DNA of 64,000 nt from Arenimonas terrae (GTDB lineage: Bacteria; Pseudomonadota; Gammaproteobacteria; Xanthomonadales; Xanthomonadaceae): positions 108,698 through 172,697 of the forward strand of contig NZ_SMDR01000004.1 in NCBI RefSeq assembly GCF_006265115.1, given 5' to 3'. The notes beneath the pieces were generated by a model. It did no database searches. It was not told where the DNA came from and saw nothing but the letters and a program-made list of their open reading frames with translations. Shown piece after piece: positions 8,791-21,321 of this stretch (the first letter of the stretch is position 1; each line of letters opens with the position of its first letter). The position numbers and the translations under genes were made by a program.

Positions 8791-9522
8791 TCAATCTCCT
8801 CGTGGCGTCTCGGCCTGCCAGGGGAAGGCCTGGTCCACGGTGCTGCCGTCCGCGCGAAGCTGCACGCGGACGCGTTGGGGGGTGAAGCCCTCGGGCAGCA
8901 TGATGCTGCCTTCGAGCTGCTGGAAATAGCGGAACGAAAACGGCTGTCCGGGTGCGCCCGGCTTCTGTACCAGTGTTTCCCAGGGCAGGCTGCGCAGCCG
9001 CCCGTTGCTCACGCCCTCCACCGAGACGCGCGCCTCGCCCTTGCTGATCGCGCCGCGGTTGAGGTTCTGGGTCAGGGTGACGGTGTAGCGCCAGGTGCCG
9101 CCTTCTTCTGGCGCGAACACCGCCTCGTGCACGGTCAGGCCGCGGCGCTGGCCGGTCGCGCCGACCAGGCGCTCGTAGAAGGCGACGTCGGCGCGCAGAC
9201 CCGACACTTCCTCCTCGCGCTCGGCGAGGCTGGCCTGCAGTTCGGTGTTGGCGCTGCGGCTGATCTGGTCGCTGCGGCGCAGGGTCGAGACGTTCTGGCG
9301 CAGCTGCTTCACCAGCGCCTCGGCCTCGCTGGCACGACGGCCGGTGACCTGCAGCTCCTGCCTGGCCTTGGCCAGGCCGGGCGCCGCCAGCCGGCTCGCC
9401 AGCATCCAGGCGCCGGCCACGCTCGCCACCCACAGCAGCAGGGCCATGCCGAGCAGCAGCCGGGCATACGGCCGGTGCGGCACGATCACAAAGCGCGGTT
9501 TGTCGGGACCGGTGGAAGCCAT
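8791..9522 (-). CDS. DUF6776 family membrane-anchored coiled-coil protein
   Basis: The 243-residue protein has an N-terminal tail, one membrane helix (about residues 22-45), a coiled coil (~52-110, with many Glu, Arg and Gln heptads), and a beta-rich periplasmic domain that contains [10 protein letters not shown]. The topology is type II. Its tight coupling to bactofilin suggests a membrane partner or regulator of the bactofilin scaffold; that is inference from context. It is the first gene of the run DUF6776–bactofilin–erpA–nudC–ampE. Confidence 0.75.
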   Translation of the reverse strand: MASTGPDKPRFVIVPHRPYARLLLGMALLLWVASVAGAWMLASRLAAPGLAKARQELQVTGRRASEAEALVKQLRQNVSTLRRSDQISRSANTELQASLAEREEEVSGLRADVAFYERLVGATGQRRGLTVHEAVFAPEEGGTWRYTVTLTQNLNRGAISKGEARVSVEGVSNGRLRSLPWETLVQKPGAPGQPFSFRYFQQLEGSIMLPEGFTPQRVRVQLRADGSTVDQAFPWQAETPRGD

Positions 9523-9640
9523 GGGCGGTCGTCGGTGGGGGAGCCGGACGGGGGATGTCGAACTAAGCCCCGCGGCTCAGCCAGCGTCAAGGCGGAGGGC
9601 CACTATACTGTGATCGCCGTCACCTTCCCGGAGCCTGGCC

Positions 9641-10231
9641 ATGACCGAAGCGCATATTTTCGCCCTGGGCCTGGCCCTGGCCTGTCTGGCCGGCGTCCGC
9701 GCCTATCTCACCGTATTCGGCGTCGGCCTGGCCGGGCTGATGGGCTGGATCGAACTGCCCGCGGCGCTGCAGGCCACCACCTCGCCCTGGGTGCTGGGCA
9801 CGGCCGGCGCCTTGGCTGCGGTCGAGTTCGCGACCGACAAGATCCCGGGCGTGGACTCGGGCTGGGACCTGCTGCAGACCCTCGCCCGCGTCCCCGCCGG
9901 CGCGTTCCTGGCCGCCGCCACGCTTTCCGACGATGGCCAGCTGGGCACCGGCGCGCTGGCGCTGGGCGCGGGCGCGGCGCTGACCACCCACGCCATCAAA
10001 GCCGGCACCCGCGCGCTGATCAACGCATCGCCCGAGCCGCTGTCGAACTGGACCGCATCGGTCGGCGAGGACGCGGCCGCCGTCGGCTCCCTGGCCCTGG
10101 TGTTCTCGCACCCGTGGCTGGCCCTGGGCCTGCTGTTCTGCGTGATGGCGCTGATCGCGCTGCCGGCGCTGCTGATCCTGCGCTGGCTCTGGCGACGGCG
10201 CAGGGCGCCCGCCGGCCTGCCGGCGACATGA
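9641..10231 (+). CDS. DUF4126 family membrane protein
   Basis: This 196-residue protein has an N-terminal GVRAYLTVF segment, hydrophobic helices around residues 5-40, 50-65, 105-125 and 155-185, and a cytoplasmic end RWLWRRRRAP. The AAVEFATDKIPGVDSGWD block is characteristic of DUF4126. A TATACT hexamer (9604-9609) lies 31 bases upstream of the ATG and may be its -10 box. The family function is unknown. Confidence 0.78.
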   Translation: MTEAHIFALGLALACLAGVRAYLTVFGVGLAGLMGWIELPAALQATTSPWVLGTAGALAAVEFATDKIPGVDSGWDLLQTLARVPAGAFLAAATLSDDGQLGTGALALGAGAALTTHAIKAGTRALINASPEPLSNWTASVGEDAAAVGSLALVFSHPWLALGLLFCVMALIALPALLILRWLWRRRRAPAGLPAT

Positions 10232-10292
10232 TGCCGCGCACTGTCCGGTAGACCGCGTCCACGGCGTTGCCCTGCGCATGACCACCCGGACC

Positions 10293-10321
10293 CTGACAGC
10301 CGCCAGCCCCGGGGGCATAAT
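10293..10321 (+). promoter_or_regulatory. Sigma-70-like promoter for the FimX-like gene
   Basis: CTGACA (10293-10298) and CATAAT (10316-10321) are separated by 17 bases, each matching 5 of 6 consensus positions. Transcription would start about 18 bases upstream of the ATG at 10346. It is the best sigma-70 match in the window. Confidence 0.6.
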
Positions 10322-10345
10322 CCAAGGCCAACCGGGGGCCACGCG

Positions 10346-13075
10346 ATGAATCCGCACGACGAGTCCAGACTCGCCGAACACCGCCACGCATTCCTGCGCC
10401 TGCTGCCCCGGCGCGTGGAGACCATCGGCCGCCGCCTGCACCGCTTCCTCCAGGAAGGCTGGGACATCAACGGGCTGGCGCTGATGCACGACGATGCCCG
10501 CTTCCTCGGCGAGGCCTGCGGCCGCCACGGCCTGGACGGCGCCAGTGGCCACTTTCGCCAGATGCAGGAGCTGCTGGGCGAGACCCTGCAGCAACAGGCG
10601 CTGCCGGATCCGGCGCTGGGCGAACGGCTCTGGCACCTGGTCGAGGACATCGGCGAAGCGGTGCCGGTGTCGAGCGAACCGGCGATCGAATCCACCGCCG
10701 CCCGCCGCATCGAACACGCCGGCCGCGCCGAAACGCCGCCGCCAAACTACTGGCGCCGCTGGGGCGACGACGCACCGACCGCGCTGGCCCCGCCCGCGGC
10801 GCCCGAACCGGTCGCCATGCCGGCCACCGCCGCACCGCCGCCGGCGGCCGCTCCCGTCGCGGCCGAGACTCCGGCCCGCAGCGCGGCTCCGGCGCCGCCC
10901 CCCCGCTCCCCGACTGCCGCCACTCCGACCGCTCCGACCGCTGCTCCGCCCAGGCCGGCACCGGCGTCCGCGCCGGCGCCGCCTCCCCGCCAGGCGCCCG
11001 TCATGAACGAGTCCAGCCCCAGCCCCGTCGCCGCCGGCATCCGCGTCTACCACCTCACGGACCACGGCCCGCTGTCGCTGGAGCTCGACCAGCGCATGGA
11101 GGCCCTGGGCTACGAAGTGGAGCTGCTCGCCGACGCCGAGGAGCTGCAGGAGCTGCTGGGCGCCCTGCCCGCGCACCTGGCCGTGGTGGACGCCGCCTTC
11201 AGCGACCAGCTCGAAGCGATCGGCCAGACGGTTCGCGCCGCCAGCGAACGCGGCCCGCAGAAGGTGAAGCTGGTCGCGCTGGCCGAGGCCGACGACATCG
11301 CCCTGCGCCTGAGCGCCCGCCGCGCCGGCGTCGACGCGCTGGTGGTCGAGCCCAACGGCGCCAACGACGTGCTCAAGCGCCTGCACCAGCTGCTCAATCC
11401 GGGCAGCGACGCACCCTATCGCGTGCTGATCGTCGAAGACGACCGCAGCCAGGCCCTGTTCGCCGAAGGCATCCTGCGCAACGCCGGCATGGACACCATG
11501 GTGGTGCTCGAGCCGCTGGACGTGCTGCAGGCCCTGCACCAGTTCAACCCCGACCTGATCCTGATGGACCTGCACATGCCGCATGCCAACGGCATGGAAC
11601 TGACGGTGCTGATCCGCGACCAGGAACCTTTCCTGCACACGCCCATCGTCTTCCTGTCGGGCGAGTCGGACCCGGATGCGCAATTCGACGTGCTCGAGGC
11701 CGGCGGCGACGACTTCATCTCCAAGCCGGTGCGGCCCAAGCACCTGATCGCGGCCGTGCAGAACCGCGTCAGCCGCCACCGTGCGCTCGAGAACCGCCGC
11801 ACGCGCCATACCGGCCGCCACCCCGACACCGGTCTGCACGACCGCGAGCAGCTGCTCGAAAGCCTGGACGCCCTGCTCGACGGCGCCGGCGAGAACAGCC
11901 CGGGCGGTGCGCTGTTCCTGGAGATCGAGAGCGTCAACCTGCTGCGCGACCGCCTCGGCCTGACCGCGCTGGAGCAGCTGCTCATCCATGTCGGCAAGCT
12001 GCTCGGCGAACGTGCCGACCCCACCCCGGTCGCGCGTTTCGGCGATGGCAGCTACCTGATCCTCGATCCTTCGCGCGACGAAGCCGGCCTGGAAGCACTG
12101 GCGACGCAGCTGCGCAACGCCCTGGTCCAGCACCCCTTCAGCGTGCAGGGCCACCCACTGCGGCTGCGGGTGTCGGTGGGCATCTGCGCGCTCAGGCACC
12201 GTTTCCCGGACCAGGCGGCGCTGCTCAACGCGGTCGAACGCATGGCCCGCGAAGCGCGCACCCAGGAAAAGGGCCTCAAGCGCTTCGAGCCGGTGAAACC
12301 GACCGAAGCGGTGCGCGAGGCTGCCCTGGTCAAGCAGATCCGCGAAGCGATCGCGCTCAACAGCCTCGAGCTGCTCTACCAGCCGGTGGTGGCGGTGGCG
12401 GGCAGCGATGATTCCCAGTACCAGGTGCTGCTGCGCCTGCGCGGTGCGGACGGCAAGCTGCTGCCCGCCGCCGAGGTGATTCCGTTGGCCGAGCGCGGCG
12501 ATTTCATCCTCGACATCGACCGCTGGGTTCTGCAGGCCTCGATGAAGCTGATCCGCGACCGCCGCGCCGAAGGCCGGCCGCTGCGCCTGTTCGTCACCCA
12601 GTCGGCGCTGACCCTGGCCGACCCGAGCCAGGCGACCTGGCTCAAGTCCGAACTGGTGGCGCACGACGTGCCGGGCACGTCGGTGGTGATCGAGCTGCGG
12701 CTCGAGGACGCCGCCATCCACGCCGCCACCGTGCGCTACTTCTGCGACACGATGGTGGACGATGGCGTGCAGTTCTGCCTGAGCCAGTTCGAGTCCGGCG
12801 CCGACGCCGAGCGCCTGCTCGACGAACTGCCGCTGGGCTTCGTCAAGCTGGCGCGCAAGTACACCAGCACCGCGCTGTCGGGCACGCTGCGCGACGAGCT
12901 GAAGGTGCTGATCGACCGCTCCCACCGGCGCGGCCTCGAGGTGATCGGCCACGGCGTCGAGGACGCGCAGGCCGCGGCCACGCTGTGGATGAGCGGCATC
13001 GACTTCATCCAGGGCAACCTGGTGCAGCAGGCCGAGCGCGACATGGATTTCGACTTCCAGCAGGCGGTGCTTTGA
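10346..13075 (+). CDS. FimX-like receiver protein with degenerate GGDEF and EAL domains
   Basis: The 909-residue protein contains, in order: a helical N-terminal region (~1-115, Hpt-like by shape but without a clean HxLKG motif), a Pro/Ala-rich linker (~150-220), a pseudo-receiver (~232-350), a true receiver (~357-475, VEDD acidic cluster, phospho-acceptor Asp in LMDLHMP, KP near the end), a GGDEF fold whose active motif reads GDGSY (~563), and an EAL fold in which EALLR reads QVLLR (~693) and DDFG reads SQFE. The segment ATLWMSGIDFIQG closely resembles the FimX C-terminus. It should therefore bind or sense c-di-GMP rather than make or cleave it; a role in type IV pili or motility is inferred. 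The kinase gene follows after 2 bases. Confidence 0.82.
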   Translation: MNPHDESRLAEHRHAFLRLLPRRVETIGRRLHRFLQEGWDINGLALMHDDARFLGEACGRHGLDGASGHFRQMQELLGETLQQQALPDPALGERLWHLVEDIGEAVPVSSEPAIESTAARRIEHAGRAETPPPNYWRRWGDDAPTALAPPAAPEPVAMPATAAPPPAAAPVAAETPARSAAPAPPPRSPTAATPTAPTAAPPRPAPASAPAPPPRQAPVMNESSPSPVAAGIRVYHLTDHGPLSLELDQRMEALGYEVELLADAEELQELLGALPAHLAVVDAAFSDQLEAIGQTVRAASERGPQKVKLVALAEADDIALRLSARRAGVDALVVEPNGANDVLKRLHQLLNPGSDAPYRVLIVEDDRSQALFAEGILRNAGMDTMVVLEPLDVLQALHQFNPDLILMDLHMPHANGMELTVLIRDQEPFLHTPIVFLSGESDPDAQFDVLEAGGDDFISKPVRPKHLIAAVQNRVSRHRALENRRTRHTGRHPDTGLHDREQLLESLDALLDGAGENSPGGALFLEIESVNLLRDRLGLTALEQLLIHVGKLLGERADPTPVARFGDGSYLILDPSRDEAGLEALATQLRNALVQHPFSVQGHPLRLRVSVGICALRHRFPDQAALLNAVERMAREARTQEKGLKRFEPVKPTEAVREAALVKQIREAIALNSLELLYQPVVAVAGSDDSQYQVLLRLRGADGKLLPAAEVIPLAERGDFILDIDRWVLQASMKLIRDRRAEGRPLRLFVTQSALTLADPSQATWLKSELVAHDVPGTSVVIELRLEDAAIHAATVRYFCDTMVDDGVQFCLSQFESGADAERLLDELPLGFVKLARKYTSTALSGTLRDELKVLIDRSHRRGLEVIGHGVEDAQAAATLWMSGIDFIQGNLVQQAERDMDFDFQQAVL

Positions 13076-13077
13076 TC

Positions 13078-15732
<2,655 letters not shown>

Positions 15733-15750
15733 GGCCGCCCTCGGAATCCT

Positions 15751-15827
15751 GGGTCGGAGTGCATTTATCTCCTCCGCGTCCCGACCTGGGTCCGGGGTGT
15801 CGCAGGAGATAAACGCACTCTGACCCC
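15751..15827. repeat. REP-like imperfect inverted repeat
   Basis: The left arm (15751-15773) and right arm (15804-15827) pair over about 23 bases with only two mismatches; the arm core reads GAGTGC(A/G)TTTATCTCCT. The 30-base centre is GC-rich. The palindrome lies between two convergent genes, just before their terminator. The GGGTCAGAGTGC-type end resembles repeats associated with REP-associated tyrosine transposases (RAYT) in related genomes; that link is from memory, and no transposase is present here. Confidence 0.6.
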
Positions 15828-15831
15828 AAAA

Positions 15832-15867
15832 GAAGGGCCCGGCATCGCTGCCGGGCCCTTCGTTTTT
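15832..15867. terminator. Bidirectional terminator between kinase and subtilisin genes
   Basis: A 12-bp perfect stem (GAAGGGCCCGGC / GCCGGGCCCTTC) with a 6-base loop is followed by GTTTTT on the plus strand and by TTTTGGGG on the minus strand, so it can serve both convergent genes. Confidence 0.85.
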
Positions 15868-15912
15868 CCGCAGGGGCCCGGATCGGTCGATCCGGGCCGG
15901 CGACGCGTCCGA

Positions 15913-17304
<1,392 letters not shown>

Positions 17305-17453
17305 TGGTACACAACTCCCCAGTTGGTTTGGCCCGCCCGGGACAGGGCGGGACCGGCCGACCGTACGGGAGCCGTCATGGCCGCGTCATTTTGCGATGCA
17401 GCACACAGTTTTGAGGTTCGAAGCTGAACGGCACTCAGGAATGTCAAATCCAA

Positions 17454-17491
17454 GAAAAACAAAGGCCTGCCCATGAAATCGGGCAGGCCTT
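17454..17491 (-). terminator. Rho-independent terminator of bfr
   Basis: An 11-bp perfect stem (AAGGCCTGCCC / GGGCAGGCCTT, 17462-17491) is followed on the minus strand by TTTGTTTTTC, 23 bases after the bacterioferritin stop. Confidence 0.88.
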
Positions 17492-17514
17492 GGTGAAGAA
17501 TCGGACCGTTTCGT

Positions 17515-17985
17515 TCAGCTTCCCATCTTGGCCTGGAGGTAGTTCTGCTCGCCGATGCGCTCGATCAGGGCCAGCTGTGTCTCGAGCCAGTCGATGTGCT
17601 CTTCCTCGGACTCCAGGATGTCGGCCAGCAGCTTGCGCGACACGTAGTCGTTGGCCTTCTCGCAGTCGATGATGCCGGCCTTGAGGTCGGGCACCGCCTG
17701 CATCTCGAGCTTGAGGTCGCACTGCAGGCACTCCTTCGGCGACTGGCCGATGAAGAGCTTTCCCAGGTTCTGCAGGTTCGGCAGGCCGTCGAGGAAGAGG
17801 ATGCGCTCGATCAGCTTGTCGGCGTGCTTCATCTCGTCGATCGATTCCTTGTACTCGTGCTCGCCGAGCTCCTTCAGGCCCCAGTTGTTGAACATGCGGG
17901 CGTGCAGGAAATACTGGTTGATCGCGATCAGTTCGTTGTAGAGCGCCTTGTTGAGGTGCTCGATGACCTTGGCATCGCCTTTCAT
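17515..17985 (-). CDS. bfr: Bacterioferritin
   Basis: This 156-residue four-helix ferritin has every ferroxidase ligand in the canonical place: Glu18, Glu51, His54, Glu94, Glu127 and His130. Met52, the heme-bridging ligand, is also present. It stores iron as a 24-mer with heme at dimer interfaces. The ATG at 17985 is preceded by AGGAGG at good spacing; the frame extends upstream but without supporting signals. The bfd gene, whose product releases the stored iron, lies 167 bases upstream on the same strand. Confidence 0.96.
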   Translation of the reverse strand: MKGDAKVIEHLNKALYNELIAINQYFLHARMFNNWGLKELGEHEYKESIDEMKHADKLIERILFLDGLPNLQNLGKLFIGQSPKECLQCDLKLEMQAVPDLKAGIIDCEKANDYVSRKLLADILESEEEHIDWLETQLALIERIGEQNYLQAKMGS

Positions 17986-18152
17986 GGCGGGCCTCCTGTT
18001 CCGTGGACGTGCCCGCACCTTACGCCGATGCGACGGGCGCTGCGGAAACAGGAATTGCTTACGTTTGCGGCTGCACGGCGTTCGCGTTTGTGCGGCGGCG
18101 CCGGCGTGCTGCGGGACAGCAGGGACAGGCGCGCGAGGTCGCCCGGAACGGA

Positions 18153-18356
18153 TCAGGCCGCGGCGGCGAACACCGGCAGCGGGAACTCGCGGGCGGCGCG
18201 GGCTTCGGCGAGCAGTTCGCCGGCCATCTCGCCGCAGGTGCCGCAGCCGCTGCCCAGGCCCGTGCGCATCGTCAGCTCGGCCACGCTCGACACGCCGGCT
18301 TCCGCGGCGCGGCGGATGTCGTGGTCGGTGACGCCATGGCAGATGCAGACGTACAT
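18153..18356 (-). CDS. bfd: Bacterioferritin-associated ferredoxin
   Basis: The 67-residue [2Fe-2S] protein has ligands Cys4, Cys6, Cys38 and Cys41 (CIC, then CGTC), the BFD-type spacing. It reduces the heme of bacterioferritin to mobilise Fe(II). The start is the ATG at 18356, because the family always begins MYVCIC; upstream codons run into the promoter. It precedes bfr on the same strand. A Fur-box-like sequence overlaps its promoter. Confidence 0.93.
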   Translation of the reverse strand: MYVCICHGVTDHDIRRAAEAGVSSVAELTMRTGLGSGCGTCGEMAGELLAEARAAREFPLPVFAAAA

Positions 18357-18386
18357 GCGGGGCCGCTCTTGCTGAGAACGGTTCGC

Positions 18387-18416
18387 ATTTTCCATGCGAA
18401 TGCGAACGATTGTCAA
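18387..18416 (-). promoter_or_regulatory. bfd promoter with overlapping Fur-box-like operator
   Basis: On the minus strand, TTGACA (18416-18411) and GAAAAT (18392-18387) are 18 bases apart. TGACAATCGTTCGCA (18415-18401) overlaps the -35 box and matches the 7-1-7 Fur consensus (TGATAATnATTATCA) at 10 of 14 positions. Iron-starvation induction of bfd through Fur is well known in other gammaproteobacteria. Here it is a motif-level inference. Confidence 0.5.
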
Positions 18417-18582
18417 CTGGGGCCGCCGGCCGACGGGGCGGGCGATGCCGGGCATTCAGGCAACCTGCCCCAGGGAGAACGCTGCCCTGCCGGGCGAGCC
18501 GGCCGCCAGGATCAGGGAATTCCGTCCAGGCCAGGGGGCACCGAAGCAGGCAGCGCCCCGCCGCCCAGACCGCTCCCGGGCC

Positions 18583-19152
18583 TCAGCGCCGGCCGCGGCC
18601 GCCCGCGACCGCCTGGGCCGGCTGCTGCAGCAGGGCCTGCACGGCCTCGCCGCAGGGCGGCACGGCGGTGTCGCCGGCCACGGCCCGGGCCGCCTGGGCC
18701 AGGTGGTGCAGGGCCCGGACATAGACCTCGCGCTTGAAGCTGACCACGTGTTCGGCCGGGTACCAGAAGTCGACCCAGCGCCAGCTGTCGAACTCGGGCT
18801 TGTCGGTCAGGTCCAGCTGGACGTGGTGTTCCTCGCCGGTCAGGCGCAGCAGGAACCAGACCTGCTTCTGGCCGATGCACACCGGGCGGTTGCCCCGCCG
18901 GATGCAGCGGCGCGGCAGGCGGTAGCGCAGCCAGCCCGGGGTGCTGCCCAGCACCTCCACGTGCTCAGGCAGCAGGCCGGTCTCTTCGCGCAGTTCGCGG
19001 AACATGGCTTCGCGCGGCGTCTCGTCCGTGTTCATGCCGCCCTGCGGGAACTGCCAACCATCACGGTTGACCCGCCGGGCCCAGAACAGGCGGCCGTCGC
19101 CGTGCATCAGCACGATGCCCACATTGGGGCGGTAACCGTCCGGATCGACCAC
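18583..19152 (-). CDS. rppH: RNA 5'-pyrophosphohydrolase RppH
   Basis: The 189-residue Nudix protein opens [14 protein letters not shown], the usual RppH start, and has WQFPQGG leading into the Nudix box ([20 protein letters not shown]). It converts 5'-triphosphate RNA to monophosphate, starting RNase E-dependent decay. I chose the GTG at 19152, preceded by GGAG at correct spacing; the frame runs on upstream through non-conserved sequence. The C-terminal ~30 residues are Ala/Gln-rich, as in xanthomonad homologues. Confidence 0.93.
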   Translation of the reverse strand: MVDPDGYRPNVGIVLMHGDGRLFWARRVNRDGWQFPQGGMNTDETPREAMFRELREETGLLPEHVEVLGSTPGWLRYRLPRRCIRRGNRPVCIGQKQVWFLLRLTGEEHHVQLDLTDKPEFDSWRWVDFWYPAEHVVSFKREVYVRALHHLAQAARAVAGDTAVPPCGEAVQALLQQPAQAVAGGRGRR

Positions 19153-19226
19153 GATCGGACTCCAAAAATCTACTGGAGCCAGACTGCCACAGGGCCGCGA
19201 GCGGCCACAAGCCGGGGCCGCGCGCA

Positions 19227-19256
19227 TTGACAGCAAGGGGGTCGAAGGCCCAGAAT
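19227..19256 (+). promoter_or_regulatory. Promoter of the tRNA-Met gene
   Basis: A perfect TTGACA (19227-19232) is followed after 18 bases by CAGAAT (19251-19256), then a GC-rich discriminator as expected for stringently controlled stable-RNA promoters. The mature tRNA begins about 40 bases downstream. Confidence 0.55.
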
Positions 19257-19296
19257 TCGCGGCCCTGTCTGCAACGGACAGCGGTTTTTGCCCCAT

Positions 19297-19373
19297 GGCT
19301 ATGTAGCTCAGCCGGTTAGAGCACAGCACTCATAATGCTGGGGTCGGTGGTTCGAGTCCACCCATAGCCACCA
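19297..19373 (+). tRNA. tRNA-Met (CAU), elongator type
   Basis: The 77-base cloverleaf includes an encoded CCA. Acceptor stem GGCTATG pairs with CATAGCC; the anticodon stem CAGCA/TGCTG holds CT-CAT-AA with anticodon at 19331-19333; the T arm contains GTTCGAGTC. The first acceptor pair G-C and the lack of three consecutive G-C pairs at the base of the anticodon stem indicate elongator rather than initiator tRNA. Confidence 0.95.
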
Positions 19374-19398
19374 TCTCTGCCTTCCGCCTCGAATCCCC

Positions 19399-19444
19399 CG
19401 CCGGCCTGCGAGGCGCATGCGGCGCGGCACCTCGCAGGCCGGCG
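19399..19444. repeat. 15-bp perfect inverted repeat after tRNA-Met
   Basis: CGCCGGCCTGCGAGG (19399-19413) and its exact complement (19430-19444) flank a 16-base loop, 25 bases after the tRNA. No T-run follows, so it is not a standard intrinsic terminator, but it could stop or process the tRNA transcript. Confidence 0.6.
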
Positions 19445-19484
19445 CGTTCATCGCGAGTTTTGGCGCCGATGCTAGGCTCCGGGC

Positions 19485-20684
19485 ATGCCTCCCCGCATCC
19501 CATTCTTTGGCGCCAGGCTGTCGCTGGCCTTGGCCGTCGTGCTCGCCGCCACGGCATGCGAGCGCATCGTGCCGAGCGCGCCGGTGGCCGAGCCGGCGCC
19601 GACATCGGAAGGCACCGAAGCGGCGGCCGACGAGAACGGCGCCATCAGTGTTGCTCCGATGACGCCGGAGCCCGCTGCGCCGCTGCCCCCGGCCGCCCAG
19701 AAGAAGAATTCCCGCACCGCACCGGCCGATTGGTCGCCCATGACGCTCGCCCCGGACCAGGCGTGGCTCAGCTGCGACCTCGACTACTCCCGTCAGGGCG
19801 ACGGCGAGGCCTTGCTGGCCCTGGACCGGGAGGCGCTGGAAGCGGCACTCGGCGCTTGCGCGGACCGCGGCGTGCTGCGCCTCCGTTACCGCGGACGCAT
19901 CGCCACCGAGTTTGCCGCGCTGGTCGAGCGCGTGACGCGCGTCGCCGAAACCCTTGCGATCCGCAAGCGCGTGCTCGACATCGACTCCGCCGGCGGCCAG
20001 GTGGAAGACGCCATCCGGGCGGGCGACTTCATCGCCGCGTCGCGCTGGACGATCTGGGTGCGCGAAGACTCGATCTGCCACAGCGCCTGCGTTTTCCTGC
20101 TCAGCGCCGGCGACGTGCGCCGGATCGCCGGCGACGTCGGCATCCACCGCATCATCCGCATGAGCTCGACCGCCACGACGCGCGCCGAACTCAACGCCGA
20201 ACTGCAGGTGGTGCACGGCCGCGTCCGCGACTATCTCCAGCGCAACGGCGCCAGCGTCGCCGTCGCCGACCTGATGATGGCGGTCCCCAACCGCAACCTG
20301 CGCATGCTTTCCGAAGAGGAGCTGCTCCGGTTCGGACTCGACGGCGTCAATCCGGCGCAGGACGACCTGGACCGCCTGCGCCTGCAGCGCGAATGCGGCA
20401 TGGACTTCGTCGCCCGCCGGGATGCCTTCGCCCGCGCCTTCGATCGCAAGTGCCGTGGACCGGTCGACGAGCTGGAGGAGCTCAACGCCTGCGGCCTCTC
20501 GCTGCGCCGAAATTTCGGGTTCCCGGACGCCGACTGCCCGGCTGAAAGTCCGCTGTCGGAGTTCGACCTGGCGCAGGTGGAGCCTGAACCGGCCCCCGCG
20601 AACGCCGAGACGCCGGTCGAGCCGGACGCCGAAGGTGAACATGGGAGCGGCGGGGCGGCATCTCCCGCCCCGCCCTCCGGTTAG
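19485..20684 (+). CDS. ClpP-fold (COG3904-like) lipoprotein
   Basis: The 399-residue protein has a lipobox, LAATAC, with Cys25 as the likely lipidated residue. A disordered Ala/Pro region follows (~26-80), then a crotonase/ClpP-like domain (~95-300) with DIDSAGGQVEDA and SICHSACVFLLSAG. The last is the usual signature of COG3904 'periplasmic' ClpP-like proteins, with a candidate nucleophile Ser between Cys residues. The tail is Glu/Pro-rich. It is expected at the periplasmic face of a membrane; substrate unknown. A TAGGCT hexamer (19473-19478) ends only 6 bases before the ATG, so the mRNA may be leaderless. Confidence 0.78.
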   Translation: MPPRIPFFGARLSLALAVVLAATACERIVPSAPVAEPAPTSEGTEAAADENGAISVAPMTPEPAAPLPPAAQKKNSRTAPADWSPMTLAPDQAWLSCDLDYSRQGDGEALLALDREALEAALGACADRGVLRLRYRGRIATEFAALVERVTRVAETLAIRKRVLDIDSAGGQVEDAIRAGDFIAASRWTIWVREDSICHSACVFLLSAGDVRRIAGDVGIHRIIRMSSTATTRAELNAELQVVHGRVRDYLQRNGASVAVADLMMAVPNRNLRMLSEEELLRFGLDGVNPAQDDLDRLRLQRECGMDFVARRDAFARAFDRKCRGPVDELEELNACGLSLRRNFGFPDADCPAESPLSEFDLAQVEPEPAPANAETPVEPDAEGEHGSGGAASPAPPSG

Positions 20685-20712
20685 CTTCCCGCCTGCCGCG
20701 GGCGAGGCGCCG

Positions 20713-21123
20713 TCACTCCGAGGCCGGCACCGCCGCCGGATCCATCCAGAACGCCTCCCACACGTGGCCATCGGGATCGGCCAGGGCGCGGCTGTACATG
20801 AAGCCGTGGTCCTGGGCCGGGTTGATGTCGGCGGTGCCGCCGTGGGCCTTTGCCGCGGCCGCGATGGCGTCCACCGCGTCGCGGCTTTCGAACGACATGG
20901 CGAGCATCACTTCGCTCGACGTGGTCGGCGGGATCGGCCGGGCGGTGAAGCTGCGCCACTTGTCGTGGGTGAGCAGCATCACGTGGATGGTTTCGCTCCA
21001 GACCATGCAGGCGGCGGTGTCGTCGCTGAAGTGCGGGTTGTTGGTGAAACCGAGCGCGGCGTAGAAGGCCATGGCCTTGCGCAGGTCGGCGACGGGCAGG
21101 TTCACGAAGATCATCTTCTGCAT
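20713..21123 (-). CDS. VOC family (glyoxalase-like) protein
   Basis: The 136-residue single-module protein has two beta-alpha-beta-beta-beta halves: FVNLPVADLRKAMAFYAALG at the start and DHGFMYSRALADPDGHVWE near the end, with metal-ligand-type His and Glu residues. The start ATG at 21123 has GGAGAAACC upstream. These small VOC proteins often accompany DGPF-type sigma factor clusters. The promoter upstream is nearly identical to the one ahead of the SRPBCC–YciI–sigma operon 5 kb away, which places it in the same putative regulon. Its substrate is unknown. Confidence 0.88.
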   Translation of the reverse strand: MQKMIFVNLPVADLRKAMAFYAALGFTNNPHFSDDTAACMVWSETIHVMLLTHDKWRSFTARPIPPTTSSEVMLAMSFESRDAVDAIAAAAKAHGGTADINPAQDHGFMYSRALADPDGHVWEAFWMDPAAVPASE

Positions 21124-21170
21124 CGGGGTTTCTCCAGGGTGGACGGGGGCGGTGATCCGCCCCTCAGTCT

Positions 21171-21200
21171 GTCGACGAACGAAGAGGCGGCCATTCGACA
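21171..21200 (-). promoter_or_regulatory. ECF42-type promoter of the VOC gene
   Basis: On the minus strand TGTCGA (21200-21195) is followed after exactly 17 bases by CGTCGAC (21177-21171). The -10 element begins 54 bases upstream of the ATG. The promoter at 26211-26240 has the same hexamer, the same spacer and a 56-base distance. Confidence 0.65.
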
Positions 21201-21321
21201 GTGGCCTGGAAAATTTGTCGACCCCGGGGCAGGACCGGGCCGGTCGATTGGCAGGAAAGGCACATGCGGTCGCGCGGCTGATCGTTAGGCTGTCGCCACC
21301 CGATCCCGAGGAGCTTCCCGA

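Noticed and set aside
9620-12952. A 1110-codon open frame on the minus strand
   Set aside because: It is the shadow of the FimX-like gene and DUF4126; the plus strand has clear domains, and the shadow product is low-complexity, rich in Arg, Gln, His and Gly.
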